Positions 44,808 to 53,645 of a stretch of DNA of 64,000 bases are shown here, one piece after another. This DNA is from Natronorubrum bangense (GTDB taxonomy: Archaea; Halobacteriota; Halobacteria; Halobacteriales; Natrialbaceae): assembly GCF_004799645.1 (NCBI RefSeq), contig NZ_CP031305.1, forward strand, positions 2,542,001 to 2,606,000. The letters run 5' to 3'. The notes under the pieces are model-generated. The model was not told the origin of the DNA, ran no database searches, and saw only the letters and a list, made by a program, of their open reading frames with translations. The position numbers were made by a program, and so were the translations under genes. How positions within the stretch are numbered: position 1 is the first letter of the stretch; each line of letters begins with the position of its first letter.

Positions 44808-44815
44808 ACTATAAA
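44808..44815 (-). promoter_or_regulatory. TATA box of the methylaspartate operon
   Basis: Minus-strand tttatagt about 26-33 nt before the glmS ATG. Confidence 0.5.
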
Positions 44816-44828
44816 CCTAATGATCTTC

Positions 44829-44894
44829 CATGATCATACTCCTTAAACATCCTAACAGCGTCCCTATGTTACGATCTAACAAAGTTCATGATCA
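44829..44894. promoter_or_regulatory. Two catgatca boxes between glmS and the CoA-transferase
   Basis: catgatca occurs at 44829-44836 and 44887-44894, one near each of the two divergent promoters. Both overlap short palindromes (atgatcat; tgatca). They may be operator sites that switch both directions together. Confidence 0.4.
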
Positions 44895-44934
44895 ATAGTA
44901 AGGATTTAGGTGCTGGTATCGCAAGGACTCGTAC

Positions 44935-46107
44935 ATGGGAGCGCTTTCGAATCTCCGTGTGCTCGATCTGACCCAGGTGCTTGCTGGGCCGTACTGTACG
45001 ATGTTACTCGCGGACATGGGTGCAGACGTGGTCAAGATCGAACGACCGGGCGGCGACCTTATCCGCTCGAATCCGCCGTTCGTCGACGACCCCGAAGCGG
45101 AAGCCTACGGTGGGTACTTCCAGAGTGTCAACCGCGGAAAAAAGAGCATCGAGCTCAACTTCGGTGACGACGAGGACCGCGAGGATTTCCTCTCGCTCGT
45201 CGAAGAGGCCGACATTGTCGTCGAAAACTATCGTGCGGGGACGATGGAGAAGTACGATCTCGGCTACGAAACGCTCACCGAGTACAATCCAGAGCTCATC
45301 TACTCCTCGATCCGTGGCTTCGGTGACCCACGCACGGGCGAAACACACCGCCAGGGACAGCCCTCGTTCGACCTCATTGCGCAAGCACTCGGCGGCGTCA
45401 TGGAGATTACTGGACAGGAAGACGGCCCACCGACGAAAACCGGACCCGGCGTCGGTGACCTCTTTACTGCGGCGCTAAACTGCGTCGGCATTCTCGCGGC
45501 GGTCAACCACCGCGAACAGACTGGCGAAGGCCAGTACGTCGACACCGGCATGTACGACTCGATGCTGAGTTTCACCGAACGCGCGATTTACCAGCAGTCC
45601 TACGCTGGTACCCCTCCGACTCGACAGGGCAACTCCCACCCCACCCTGTTCCCCTACGATGCCTTCGAGACGGACGACGGCTACACTGTCATCGCCGCCT
45701 TCGGCACCAACCACTGGGAGGAAGTGTGTGCGGCGATGGGACGCGAAGACCTTGCCGAGGAGTACCCAACCGCGGCTGACCGCCTCGAGAATCGCGACGC
45801 GCTGCGCGAAGAAATGGCCGCATGGACGGCCGAATTGACCAACGACGAACTCATCGACACACTCGAGGGCCGAGTTCCCGTTGCGCCGGTCCAGACGACC
45901 GAGGAGATCTTCGAGGATCCGCACGTTCACGCGCGTGACATGCTCGTTCCGGTCGAACAACCCGGTGCTGACCGTGACGTCGAGATTGCCGGCAATCCGA
46001 TCAAGATGTCCAAGACGACGCCCAAACCACGCGGCCGCGCGCCGCTGCTCGACGAACACCGCGAGGAAGTGCTCGGCGACGAAGCCGAAACGACAGCCGA
46101 CGACTGA
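44935..46107 (+). CDS. mct: Class III CoA-transferase, succinyl-CoA:mesaconate CoA-transferase
   Basis: 390 residues. Family III signs: 'NLRVLDLTQVLAGPYCTMLLADMGADVVKIERP' at the N-terminus, catalytic Asp175 in 'GPGVGDLFTAAL', and the interlocked-dimer middle and C-terminal regions. In the methylaspartate cycle it makes mesaconyl-CoA from mesaconate. It is divergent from the other five cycle genes across a 152-bp control region. A generic CaiB/BaiF label is the fallback if context is ignored. Confidence 0.87.
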   Translation: MGALSNLRVLDLTQVLAGPYCTMLLADMGADVVKIERPGGDLIRSNPPFVDDPEAEAYGGYFQSVNRGKKSIELNFGDDEDREDFLSLVEEADIVVENYRAGTMEKYDLGYETLTEYNPELIYSSIRGFGDPRTGETHRQGQPSFDLIAQALGGVMEITGQEDGPPTKTGPGVGDLFTAALNCVGILAAVNHREQTGEGQYVDTGMYDSMLSFTERAIYQQSYAGTPPTRQGNSHPTLFPYDAFETDDGYTVIAAFGTNHWEEVCAAMGREDLAEEYPTAADRLENRDALREEMAAWTAELTNDELIDTLEGRVPVAPVQTTEEIFEDPHVHARDMLVPVEQPGADRDVEIAGNPIKMSKTTPKPRGRAPLLDEHREEVLGDEAETTADD

Positions 46108-46473
46108 GAGACGGTCCAGCTGGGCGGATCAGTAGACCGCCGAACACGTTTTCTGGTGGGCAATTGCCACGGCGCTTGAGCAGTCCAGTCTGACCAGTGA
46201 CCTCTGTAGGTGACAGTTCGAGGCGGACTCGAGGAACTCGTGATCGACGAACGTGCTGACGAACGGATGGACAGACTGAGGAGGAAATCGCTCTCGACGG
46301 GTGAACTGCTGAGAATCGTACCCGATCACACGACCACGAAAACCCACTTGCAGCGGCCCGCTCTGTCAGCCAGAACCAGGAGGCGAAAACAGCACGTTCG
46401 TAATCTCGACAACCGCACTCCACGTCGCTGGTAGCCAGTCGGATTCGACTAACGACATCCAGAGCGGACTCGT
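46108..46473. other. Non-coding stretch after the CoA-transferase
   Basis: 366 bp. Short frames exist on both strands, but none has family marks or a promoter. I see no repeat or hairpin of note. Confidence 0.3.
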
Positions 46474-46650
46474 CTACGAGGACTCGAGTATATCGGGTGG
46501 GGCATGACAGCCACAGGGCGACGCAATGGCTTCATCCGGCCCGATCACGGTCACCATCGACAGCAGCGAGCCACAGACCGAACAGCGAGGCCGCGACGAG
46601 TCGGCCGACTCATCGTCGTCGCTGGCCTCGAGATCGGTGGTCACCTCCAT
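46474..46650 (-). CDS. Small zinc-finger protein, 58 aa
   Basis: 58 residues, acidic N-terminus then 'CSVCGSLLSMVTVIGPDEAIASPCGCH': CxxC plus a CGCH group, spaced like a compact zinc site. ATG 46650 is the first Met close to the domain. Function unknown; such tiny zinc proteins are numerous in haloarchaea. Confidence 0.55.
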   Translation of the reverse strand: MEVTTDLEASDDDESADSSRPRCSVCGSLLSMVTVIGPDEAIASPCGCHAPPDILESS

Positions 46651-46835
46651 CGATCCCACTGTTTGAGGCGGCTCATCGGTAGACGTTTGGGGCAAACAGA
46701 CCGTCGCGCGGGATGGGAGACTCCCGCTGAGGAGGATCCAATCATGATATGTCTCGTACACAGTCAGCGATGGCCGTCGACTCGAGACGGCCGATAATCG
46801 CTTCGTTGGGCGTTGAACTACCCACACCGGGTGGA

Positions 46836-46855
46836 ACACACGTGCGGACGTGTGT
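46836..46855. terminator. Hairpin with gcgg loop
   Basis: Eight-bp perfect stem. No gene ends right before it, so a terminator role is weakly supported. Confidence 0.25.
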
Positions 46856-46958
46856 GCCTTTGGGCGCAGGGTTTCGTTCGCTATATTCGTTTACAGCGAC
46901 ATATATCTGACGGTGATTATTATAAGCAACTGAATGACACCCTCGAGCTAGCTCTCAG

Positions 46959-47093
46959 ATGACCGACACGGACATGATGCTCGAGATTCCAGACGAAAGC
47001 CACTCCTCGTCGGAACCGCATCCGAACATCGTTCCCGCTGTTGTCCACCAGCCCGATGTTATCGCATTATTAACCATTATATCAATATCGTAA
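46959..47093 (+). CDS. Possible 44-aa microprotein
   Basis: ATG to TAA, 44 codons, beginning 'MTDTDMMLEIPDESHSS'. A TATA-like 'ttattataag' lies about 33-43 nt upstream. Acidic start, hydrophobic end ('ALLTIISIS'). It reads toward the HTH protein at 47111. No homology known to me. Confidence 0.3.
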   Translation: MTDTDMMLEIPDESHSSSEPHPNIVPAVVHQPDVIALLTIISIS

Positions 47094-47110
47094 TGCTTTA
47101 GCCAGATCAG

Positions 47111-47500
47111 ATGGAAGGCGTTCGTATGACTCGACAACGAGTTACGGAAGAGCCACAGCCAGTGAGGAAATGGAACGACGTGTTCACAGCCATCTCGGCT
47201 GAGCCACGCCGTCAACTCGTCGCCTCACTGCTGGATCAACCGACAGCTCAGTCCGTTTCGTTGCCGGACGGCGCGACGCCAGCGACGTCGTTCGGTGATC
47301 GAGACACACTTCGACAAGAGCTCCACCATCGTCATCTGCCACTGCTAGCAGACATGGGATTTATCGAGTGGGACACCGACCCGCTGGTTGCCTCTCGAGG
47401 CCCACGATTCGAGGACGTCGCCGTCGTGTGCAAGTCCTTACACGCCAACGCAAGCGAGATCCCTGAGTCGTTGCTCGAGGGAAGCCACTGGCTTGAGTGA
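47111..47500 (+). CDS. Haloarchaeal winged-helix-like protein (DUF7344-type)
   Basis: 129 residues. 'WNDVFTAISAEPRRQLVASLLDQP' followed by 'LRQELHHRHLPLLADMGFIEWD' is the pattern of the short ArsR-like HTH proteins found in large numbers in haloarchaea. DNA binding is likely, target unknown. A second in-frame ATG lies at 47126 ('MTRQRV') and may be the true start. Confidence 0.6.
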   Translation: MEGVRMTRQRVTEEPQPVRKWNDVFTAISAEPRRQLVASLLDQPTAQSVSLPDGATPATSFGDRDTLRQELHHRHLPLLADMGFIEWDTDPLVASRGPRFEDVAVVCKSLHANASEIPESLLEGSHWLE

Positions 47501-47636
47501 GAGTCACAGCAAACGAAACAGCGCACGTTCTGGTGGCCTTGGAACGATGTTGGACGTGCTACTGACAGCACGTGTCCCCCGTAAAATGAACCCGCACTCG
47601 AGTCACAGCCTGCGGCGATTCACCGGGCCGAAAATC

Positions 47637-47789
47637 CTACTCCGCCTCAGTCTCGTCCGAAAGCTGGCCGGCAGCACACGCTTGTAGCACCTGCCGCACG
47701 TGAAAGTCCTTTTCCGCAGGGTCAGTTTCCGCTAGCGCTTGCTCGAGATGTGCCGTGCATTCGGGACTGAGTTGCCTGTTTGAGGTCAT
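47637..47789 (-). CDS. 50-aa conserved-type small protein
   Basis: ATG to TAG, 50 codons. Sequence opens 'MTSNRQLSPECTAHLEQAL' and includes 'DFHVRQVLQACAAGQLSDE', a helical hairpin-like small protein with two cysteines. Codon use is haloarchaeal; the opposite strand holds no gene. I think close relatives exist in other haloarchaea, but cannot name a family. Confidence 0.5.
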   Translation of the reverse strand: MTSNRQLSPECTAHLEQALAETDPAEKDFHVRQVLQACAAGQLSDETEAE

Positions 47790-48077
47790 CTCGTCCGGTC
47801 ATATCGCATCGAATGTAAAAAAGATAGTCCCGTCAAGTACCGGATCGACCCCCGGCATCTCGAAGCGATATAGTAGCCACTGCACGTCACTGCACATCTG
47901 ATCGCACGATGGCTGTGCGATCAGCGTGTACATAGTTGCAGTTGTTACTATCGCTGACCGACTGCGACCACCCACCCACACGGCTGCGGTCAGAAACCGA
48001 CCCAGTCAGGCGACCGCGCCGTACCGAGGCGACGATGGAGAGTAACCCTTTTGCGGGACCCCTACACACGTTCCCAT
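47790..48077. other. Short intergenic stretch
   Basis: 288 bp, no gene seen. The AT-rich portion near 47930-47945 could hold a promoter. Confidence 0.25.
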
Positions 48078-48398
48078 ATGGACTGGCCACACGATCCCGA
48101 CGGAGAGCAAGGGAGCGAAGGAATGCGAAAGTTCGACATGCGGATCATCGCTGACAAAGTCGACGAGGAGGAGGACTTCCCGCTCAACCGTGACGAGTTC
48201 GTTGCCGAGCACGGCGACGACCCGATCCGGATCAACCACGAGACGGTCGTGCCGATGAGCGACATCTTCGAATACATCGATGACGAGGAGTTCGAGACGA
48301 TCCTCGACATGCACAAAGCAGTCGGCGCCGCAATGCGGGCCGGTGACTTCTGGGACTACCACCCACAGGGTGCAGACCCGGAGAAGAAACACGCCTAA
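48078..48398 (+). CDS. DUF5785-type haloarchaeal protein, 106 aa
   Basis: 106 residues, acidic. 'MDWPHDPDGEQGSEGMRKF' and 'INHETVVPMSDIFEYIDDEEFETILDMHKAVGAAMRAGDFWDYHP' match a haloarchaeal family I remember as DUF5785, function unknown. ATG 48078 is chosen over 48051 because the family starts at 'MDWPHDP'. Confidence 0.7.
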   Translation: MDWPHDPDGEQGSEGMRKFDMRIIADKVDEEEDFPLNRDEFVAEHGDDPIRINHETVVPMSDIFEYIDDEEFETILDMHKAVGAAMRAGDFWDYHPQGADPEKKHA

Positions 48399-48496
48399 CT
48401 GTCGGCTCGAGCCGATCGACTGTCGCGTTTTCGACTCCCATCACGAATCTGGATTACGTATCACTTATACGACGCCGTTCGAAAGAATCGATCACC

Positions 48497-49258
48497 GTGA
48501 CTAATACGCAGGTGACGCTCTTTCAGATCGACAACTACGGGCCGTGGACGGTGACACCAGAGCCACGCAGGGAGGCAGACCTCCAGACGCTGCAATCCCG
48601 GCTCTATGCCGACATCTCCCAGTTCGTCGGCAACCGTGACGGCTACGTCTTTTTCACCCGTTTCGATAACATGGTCGCCGTCACGAACGGCTGCTCGTTC
48701 GAAGATCACGAACTCCTTCAGGAGTCCGTCGGCAACCGCTACCCCGTGACACTCAGCCTCGGTGTCGCGACCGGTACGAACCCGGTTCAGGCACTTGCAG
48801 ACGCAACAACACGTATTCAGGACGCCGGTAGCGCACAGGACAAAGACCGACGAGAGTGTCTCGAGGGACGGGTCATCGATGACGTCCACCGAACCGACGA
48901 AGACGTCCAGATCGCGCATTTCGACGTCGTCAACGCGACTGGCCAGTACACTGATGAGCTCAACGCCTTCGATACGTTCATCGAGATCGAGCAGGGGTAT
49001 GCGGAGCTCATGCGCCACATGCGCTACGCCCACAACAGCCTCTCCTTTTTCGTTGGCGGCGACAACATCATCGTCGTCTGCCCGGATCTCGAAGAAGCCG
49101 ACTACGAGGAGGCGATTACCCATGTCGAAGAAGCAGTCGATGTCGAGTTGCAGGTCGGCGTCGGGCGTGGAAAGAGCGCACACGATGCTGGCTTCGCAGC
49201 GAAACACGCGCTCGAAACGTGCCGTGCCGACGGCACCCGCGTCGAACTCGAGTGGTAG
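48497..49258 (+). CDS. gch3: GTP cyclohydrolase III (IIa)
   Basis: 253 residues with GTG start. 'QVTLFQIDNYGPWTVTPEPRREADLQTLQSRLYADISQFVGNRDGYVFFTRFDNMVAVTNG' and the second half 'FVGGDNIIVVCPDL' with 'VGVGRGKSAHDAGFAAKHALETCR' reproduce the archaeal GCH III family with its duplicated GGDEF/cyclase-like fold. It opens GTP to FAPy in riboflavin and F420 deazaflavin synthesis. Metal ligand region 'TRFDNM' present. Also called arfA. Confidence 0.94.
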   Translation: MTNTQVTLFQIDNYGPWTVTPEPRREADLQTLQSRLYADISQFVGNRDGYVFFTRFDNMVAVTNGCSFEDHELLQESVGNRYPVTLSLGVATGTNPVQALADATTRIQDAGSAQDKDRRECLEGRVIDDVHRTDEDVQIAHFDVVNATGQYTDELNAFDTFIEIEQGYAELMRHMRYAHNSLSFFVGGDNIIVVCPDLEEADYEEAITHVEEAVDVELQVGVGRGKSAHDAGFAAKHALETCRADGTRVELEW

Positions 49259-49351
49259 GCTGCTCGAGACGGTGAGTCACGGATCTTCGTGGCGAATTTG
49301 CTTAAGTGTAGTGGAGGTAGCTTTTAGCCCATCTATGGGTATTGTTCACAT

Positions 49352-49966
49352 ATGGAATCGGAACTGTCCGTCAGGGATATCCTGGCGACTGAATACGTCG
49401 GTGTGAGCGAGTCAGACTCCGTCCGCGGCGCAGTTGCGCTCATGCGCGAGGAACGCGCGAGTTGCGTGCTCGTCGTCCGCGGGAGCGAACCAGTTGGTAT
49501 TATGACCGAATGGGATGTCCTCGGTGTCGTCGGCGACGGCCACGAGCCCGATGAGACGACCGTCGGTGACGTGATGACCTCGCCAGTCATCACGTTCGGT
49601 CCGGATCGGTCGCTCACCGATGTTGCCAGCACGATGGCTCGTGAAGACATCCGCAACGTCGTGGTTGAAGACGACAGCGGCGTGGTGGGGCTAGTGACTC
49701 AACGAGACGTCATCGCCGCTGCGGGATCGTTCCAGGCGACGATGACGCCGCCACGGTCAGGCAATCCGACACTCGAGGAGGAACGGCCGATCGACGAGCG
49801 TTCCCCCCAGTCGACCACTCTTGCCGGCTCCGACCACGAGTCACCGGTGCGTTCCAACGGCGACGAGTACTCGACGCAGGGTGTCTGTGAGGCCTGTGGC
49901 TCGCTTGCGGACTCGCTGTGGGATGCGAACGGACAGTTAGTCTGTACGGACTGTCGAGCGGTTTGA
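49352..49966 (+). CDS. Tandem CBS-domain protein with C-terminal zinc ribbon
   Basis: 204 residues. CBS pair at about 5-58 and 68-125 ('VGIMTEWDVLGVV', 'VGLVTQRDVIAAAG'), a Ser/Pro-rich linker, then a C-terminal CEAC/CTDC ribbon (about 178-202). This CBS-plus-ribbon layout is common in archaea and may regulate a partner through nucleotide binding; partner unknown. It precedes pgk, 145 bp apart. Confidence 0.88.
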   Translation: MESELSVRDILATEYVGVSESDSVRGAVALMREERASCVLVVRGSEPVGIMTEWDVLGVVGDGHEPDETTVGDVMTSPVITFGPDRSLTDVASTMAREDIRNVVVEDDSGVVGLVTQRDVIAAAGSFQATMTPPRSGNPTLEEERPIDERSPQSTTLAGSDHESPVRSNGDEYSTQGVCEACGSLADSLWDANGQLVCTDCRAV

Positions 49967-50110
49967 ACGCCCCTGTCGACCCGCTCGCGCCAACGGTGGC
50001 GCTGTCCTTCCGCTGGCTGCGCCGACAGACACCTGTGCTATGCTAACAGTCATCGACATCGATCTCTCCGATAGAAAGACCTTTCGGGGGCCGCGGTGGA
50101 CTGGTCGATA

Positions 50111-51337
50111 ATGACCGATACCCTCGACGACCTCGACGTCGAAGGGACCACCGTCGGCGTCCGCATCGACGTCAATAGCCCTATTGGTGACGACGGCATG
50201 CTCGCCGACGATGCCCGACTACGCGCCCACGTTGACACCCTTTCGGAACTGATCGAGCGAGGCGGCCGAGTTGCCGTCCTCGCCCACCAGGGTCGTCCCG
50301 GTGGTGATGAGTTCGTCTCCCTCGAGTCACACGCCGACCGACTCTCTGAACTGCTCTCACATCCCGTCGACTACGTGGATGCCACGTTCAGCAACGCTGC
50401 TCGCGAGGCCGTCAGCGCGCTCGAAAATGGCGACTGCATCGTCCTCGAAAACACGCGTTTTTACAGCGAGGAGTATATGGAGTTCGAACCAGAACGGGCC
50501 GCTCGAACCCATCTCGTACAGGGACTGGCCCCGGTACTTGACGCCTACGTCAACGACGCCTTCGCCGCGGCACACCGATCACAGCCGTCGCTCGTCGGCT
50601 TTCCAACCGTTTTGCCCGGCTACGCCGGCCGCGTGATGGAGTCCGAACTCGATACCCTCGGCTCGATCGAAGAGACACCTGAACCACGCATCTACGTTCT
50701 CGGTGGCGCGAAAGTTCCCGATTCGATCGACGTCGCCTGGAGCGTCTTGGAGAAGGGGCTGGCCGATCACGTCCTCACTGCCGGCGTTGTCGGCAACGTC
50801 TTTCTCATCGCCGACGGGGTCGACCTCGGCGACGCGAGCTCTGACTTCATCTACGATCAGGGCTACTGGGACGAGATCGATCGCGCCGCTGACTTGCTCG
50901 ATGCCTACGGCGAACAGGTTGCACTCCCGCGTGACGTTGCCGTCGAACGCGACGGGCAGCGACACGAAATCGGCGTCAACGCCTTGCCACCACAGGACGG
51001 CGAGGCCGCGATGGACATCGGCAGTTCGACGCTTGCTTACTACGAGCGACTGCTCGAGGATGCGGGCACGGTGATCCTCAACGGGCCGGCCGGCGTCTTC
51101 GAGGACGAGGCTTTCGAGACGGGAACACGGGAGCTCTACAACGCGGCGACAGCTGTCGAGATGAGTATCGTCGGCGGCGGTGATACGGCCTCGGCGCTGC
51201 GCCAACTCGGCGTCGACGGCTTTTCGCACGTCAGCACCGGCGGCGGTGCCGCGTTGCGGATGCTCACTGCGGAACCGCTCCCTGCCGTGACGGCACTCGA
51301 AAATGGACCCACACAGCAACAGCCAGCCGACGATTGA
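50111..51337 (+). CDS. pgk: Phosphoglycerate kinase
   Basis: 408 residues. Motifs in order: 'VRIDVNSPI' (residue 18 region), 'AVLAHQGRPGG', 'ENTRFYSEE', 'YVNDAFAAAHRSQPS' (active-site entry), 'YVLGGAKVPDSI', 'ILNGPAGVFEDEAFETGTREL', 'VGGGDTASALRQLG' and 'HVSTGGGAALRML'. It interconverts 1,3-bisphosphoglycerate and 3-phosphoglycerate. ATG 50111 fits the family; the earlier in-frame ATG at 50096 is weaker. Its last 35 bp overlap the acetyltransferase gene in another frame. Confidence 0.96.
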   Translation: MTDTLDDLDVEGTTVGVRIDVNSPIGDDGMLADDARLRAHVDTLSELIERGGRVAVLAHQGRPGGDEFVSLESHADRLSELLSHPVDYVDATFSNAAREAVSALENGDCIVLENTRFYSEEYMEFEPERAARTHLVQGLAPVLDAYVNDAFAAAHRSQPSLVGFPTVLPGYAGRVMESELDTLGSIEETPEPRIYVLGGAKVPDSIDVAWSVLEKGLADHVLTAGVVGNVFLIADGVDLGDASSDFIYDQGYWDEIDRAADLLDAYGEQVALPRDVAVERDGQRHEIGVNALPPQDGEAAMDIGSSTLAYYERLLEDAGTVILNGPAGVFEDEAFETGTRELYNAATAVEMSIVGGGDTASALRQLGVDGFSHVSTGGGAALRMLTAEPLPAVTALENGPTQQQPADD

Positions 51338-51827
51338 ACACGCGTCTCAAGACGACATCGAAGCAGTCACGACGCTCTGGGTTCGGCTTGCCCGTGACCA
51401 GCGCACCTACGACTCGTCCGTCCGAGCTGCTGCCAACCGGGAGACGATGCGCGAGACGCTCACGGCCCACCAGATCAACGACGGCCTGCTTGTTGCTCGC
51501 CTCGGTGGCAATGTTGTCGGCTTTGCGTCGTTTGCCGTTGAACACGGCTCGCTCGAGCTCGATGCCACCCGTGGCCACCTGTCGAATCTCTACGTCGACC
51601 CCGCCTTTCGCAACCACGGGATCGGCACCGCGTTGCTCGAGGCCGTCGAGAACGCGCTTGCCGACCAGGGTGTAGACATCCTTCTCCTCGAGGTGATGGC
51701 CGATAATGAGGCTGCACGGCGATTTTACGCCCGAAAAGGGTACGACGATTTCCGAGTCACAATGCAGCGCTCACTCGAGGGCGAGGACTCATCGGAAAAC
51801 GATACACATTCAAAGGAGGACCGCTAA
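51303..51827 (+). CDS. GNAT-family N-acetyltransferase
   Basis: 174 residues. Acetyl-CoA site 'LYVDPAFRNHGIGTALLEAVENAL' near 98-120 and the C-terminal 'EVMADNEAARRFYARKGYDDF' near 138-160 are typical. The start lies inside pgk; the family fold ('IEHASQDDIEAVTTLW') begins about residue 11, so no later Met can give a complete domain, and the 35-bp overlap is likely real. Acceptor substrate unknown. Ends 11 bp before tRNA-Thr. Confidence 0.85.
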   Translation: MDPHSNSQPTIEHASQDDIEAVTTLWVRLARDQRTYDSSVRAAANRETMRETLTAHQINDGLLVARLGGNVVGFASFAVEHGSLELDATRGHLSNLYVDPAFRNHGIGTALLEAVENALADQGVDILLLEVMADNEAARRFYARKGYDDFRVTMQRSLEGEDSSENDTHSKEDR

Positions 51828-51838
51828 TCGAAAACTGC

Positions 51839-51912
51839 GCCAGGGGAGCATGGGTGGTTCATGCACTCGACTTGTAATCGAGACTCCCGGGGTTCAAATC
51901 CCCGCCCTGGCT
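51839..51912 (+). tRNA. tRNA-Thr (anticodon UGU)
   Basis: 74 nt cloverleaf: acceptor gccaggg/ccctggc, D-stem gcat/atgc, anticodon stem ctcga/tcgag with loop cttgtaa (UGU, reads ACA), T-arm cgggg/ccccg, discriminator T. No CCA encoded, no intron. All stems pair fully. Confidence 0.95.
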
Positions 51913-52286
51913 TTTCAATTCGCGAGCGACGCAACCGACATTCCGGCGATTCTCTCTGATCGTTCGACGCGCAAGCAGCCGTAACCGAGTGAAAACCGGA
52001 GACGTTTCGACTGTACCGCGTGGCTGTCCACGACCACCAGGAGTGTCATCGCTGGCGAGCGGTTTGGTCAGGGTTGAGACGCGCCGTTGTGCTGCGTGAC
52101 CGGCGTGGTCGCAGGACGGTTCATGATTGTGTCGGCGCTGGCCGGTCGTCGCCGTCTAAAAGACGAGGGGCGATGTCTCAGAGTGAGAACTCCATTCGTG
52201 GCAACGACTGGTGTTCTGCCCCCGTCCTCAGCACGAACGTGATAGACCCTGATAATTCCACATCCAAAGCATGTTGGGTCGGCCGT
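51913..52286. other. Non-coding stretch after tRNA-Thr
   Basis: 374 bp. A plus-strand frame of about 143 codons runs through it but has no family marks and continues antisense into the next gene. I see no direct repeat of the tRNA 3' end, so no integration scar here. Confidence 0.3.
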
Positions 52287-53399
52287 TTAGAAGGATTCGG
52301 TCTCGAGGCCAGCGCCATCGGGGTCGATGCCGGGCTCCACGAACTCCCACAGCGGTTCGGCGGTGAACGTTCCATCAGCCGTGATTACCCAGGGAATGAG
52401 CTGACAGGAGTGACAGCGACCGCTGTCGACGGAGAGCGTTGCTGTATCTGACGCGCCCGAGACGTCACTCACGCCAAGGATCCGATCCGCCTGGGTGAGC
52501 CACCAGACGACACGCTCGAGGTTTCCATCTGGGTCACTGACGTCGATCTCGAGAGTCATTCCCCCGGGACTGATCTCGAGAGGGCCAGGGGCTGGTCGCG
52601 CGGTGTCGATGGTTGGGTCTTCGAGCCCTGTCGGCGTGACGGTGATCGTCCAACTGGCTCGGTACTGCTCGCCGTCGACGTCGACACCAGCGACCACCTC
52701 GTAGGTCTCGTCACGCTTGTCGTGTCCGTCACTCTCGAACGTCTCCTGCCAGTAGTGGGCTGCCTGTTCGACGTAATAAACTCCCTGCCATGGATCTGCC
52801 AGCGTGTCGCCAACGTTCTCGCCGTCGATCCACCAGGTGGTCGTCTGAACGGCATCGGGGTCGACAGCACCGACTTCGAAGTGGACTGTCGTCTCCGGCT
52901 GGACGGCTGGTTCGGGGTCGGGAAACTGCAGTTCAGGGTCCAGTTCGTCGGTCGCACGAATTCCAACGGTGCGTTCGTCTGTCTCGCCGTTGGCGTCGGC
53001 CCGAACCGTCACCTCGTCGTCTTCCGGGACGGGTTCGGTCCGGTAGCTCGAGGGAAACGGTCGCTCGGTCTCGCCGGGGCCGACGGTGAGTGTCACGTTC
53101 CCTGCCGGCTCGCCATCGACGGTGTACTCGATGGTTGGACGGATCGACTGATCGGTCGGGTTCTCGACCTCGACGGTCCACTCGAGTACTGCACCTCCCG
53201 TAACGGTCTCCGGAATTTCGACGATACGGACGGCGACTGGGGTGTCCTCGTGGTCAGCTGTCGTGTCACTGTCGGTGGTCATATCACTGTCGGCTGCAGT
53301 GGTGTCGGCTGGTTCACTGGCAACTGTTTGCTTCCCGATGTGTGCTGCTGGGACGATACTCCCAGCCGCAACCGTTTTCAAGATCGTTCGTCTGTTCAC
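52287..53399 (-). CDS. Tat-exported surface protein, beta-sandwich type
   Basis: 370 residues. 'MNRRTILKTVAAGSIVPAA' is a twin-arginine signal without a lipobox. A Thr/Asp-rich spacer precedes about three CARDB-like or immunoglobulin-like beta domains ('VLEWTVEVENPTDQSIRPTIEY', 'TVHFEVGAVDPDAVQTTTWWIDG', 'MTLEIDVSDPDGNLERVVWWL'). A CHSC pair near the end could bind metal. Role in adhesion or surface structure is inferred from layout only. Confidence 0.75.
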   Translation of the reverse strand: MNRRTILKTVAAGSIVPAAHIGKQTVASEPADTTAADSDMTTDSDTTADHEDTPVAVRIVEIPETVTGGAVLEWTVEVENPTDQSIRPTIEYTVDGEPAGNVTLTVGPGETERPFPSSYRTEPVPEDDEVTVRADANGETDERTVGIRATDELDPELQFPDPEPAVQPETTVHFEVGAVDPDAVQTTTWWIDGENVGDTLADPWQGVYYVEQAAHYWQETFESDGHDKRDETYEVVAGVDVDGEQYRASWTITVTPTGLEDPTIDTARPAPGPLEISPGGMTLEIDVSDPDGNLERVVWWLTQADRILGVSDVSGASDTATLSVDSGRCHSCQLIPWVITADGTFTAEPLWEFVEPGIDPDGAGLETESF

Positions 53400-53645
53400 A
53401 GGTCTGCCCTCATATCGGTTCCCAACCCGAAATCACAGCATAAGTGCGTGCCACCGTTGTACAGTCAAATCGGACATTTGAATCATGTGATCACTCCTGT
53501 ATCTTCGATGGTGGGGCCTACTGGACTGTTGTCCGTGCATAACACTGGGGACGACGGGCAGCTGTTCGACGGCGCAGTCGGTGGCTGATTCAGACGAAAC
53601 AGCCGAGAAAACGGAGCGGAGAGCGGTTTTTGATCAGCCTACACG

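Larger units (their letters stand above)
46651..47110. other. Intergenic stretch with hairpin and one very small frame
   Basis: It contains an 8-bp hairpin (acacacgt/acgtgtgt with gcgg loop, 46836-46855), a possible terminator, an AT-rich promoter-like segment ('gattattataagc' near 46915) and the 44-codon frame listed next. Confidence 0.35.

Noticed and set aside
52020-52451. 143-codon plus-strand frame after tRNA-Thr
   Set aside because: Runs antisense into the exported-protein gene and has no recognisable domain.
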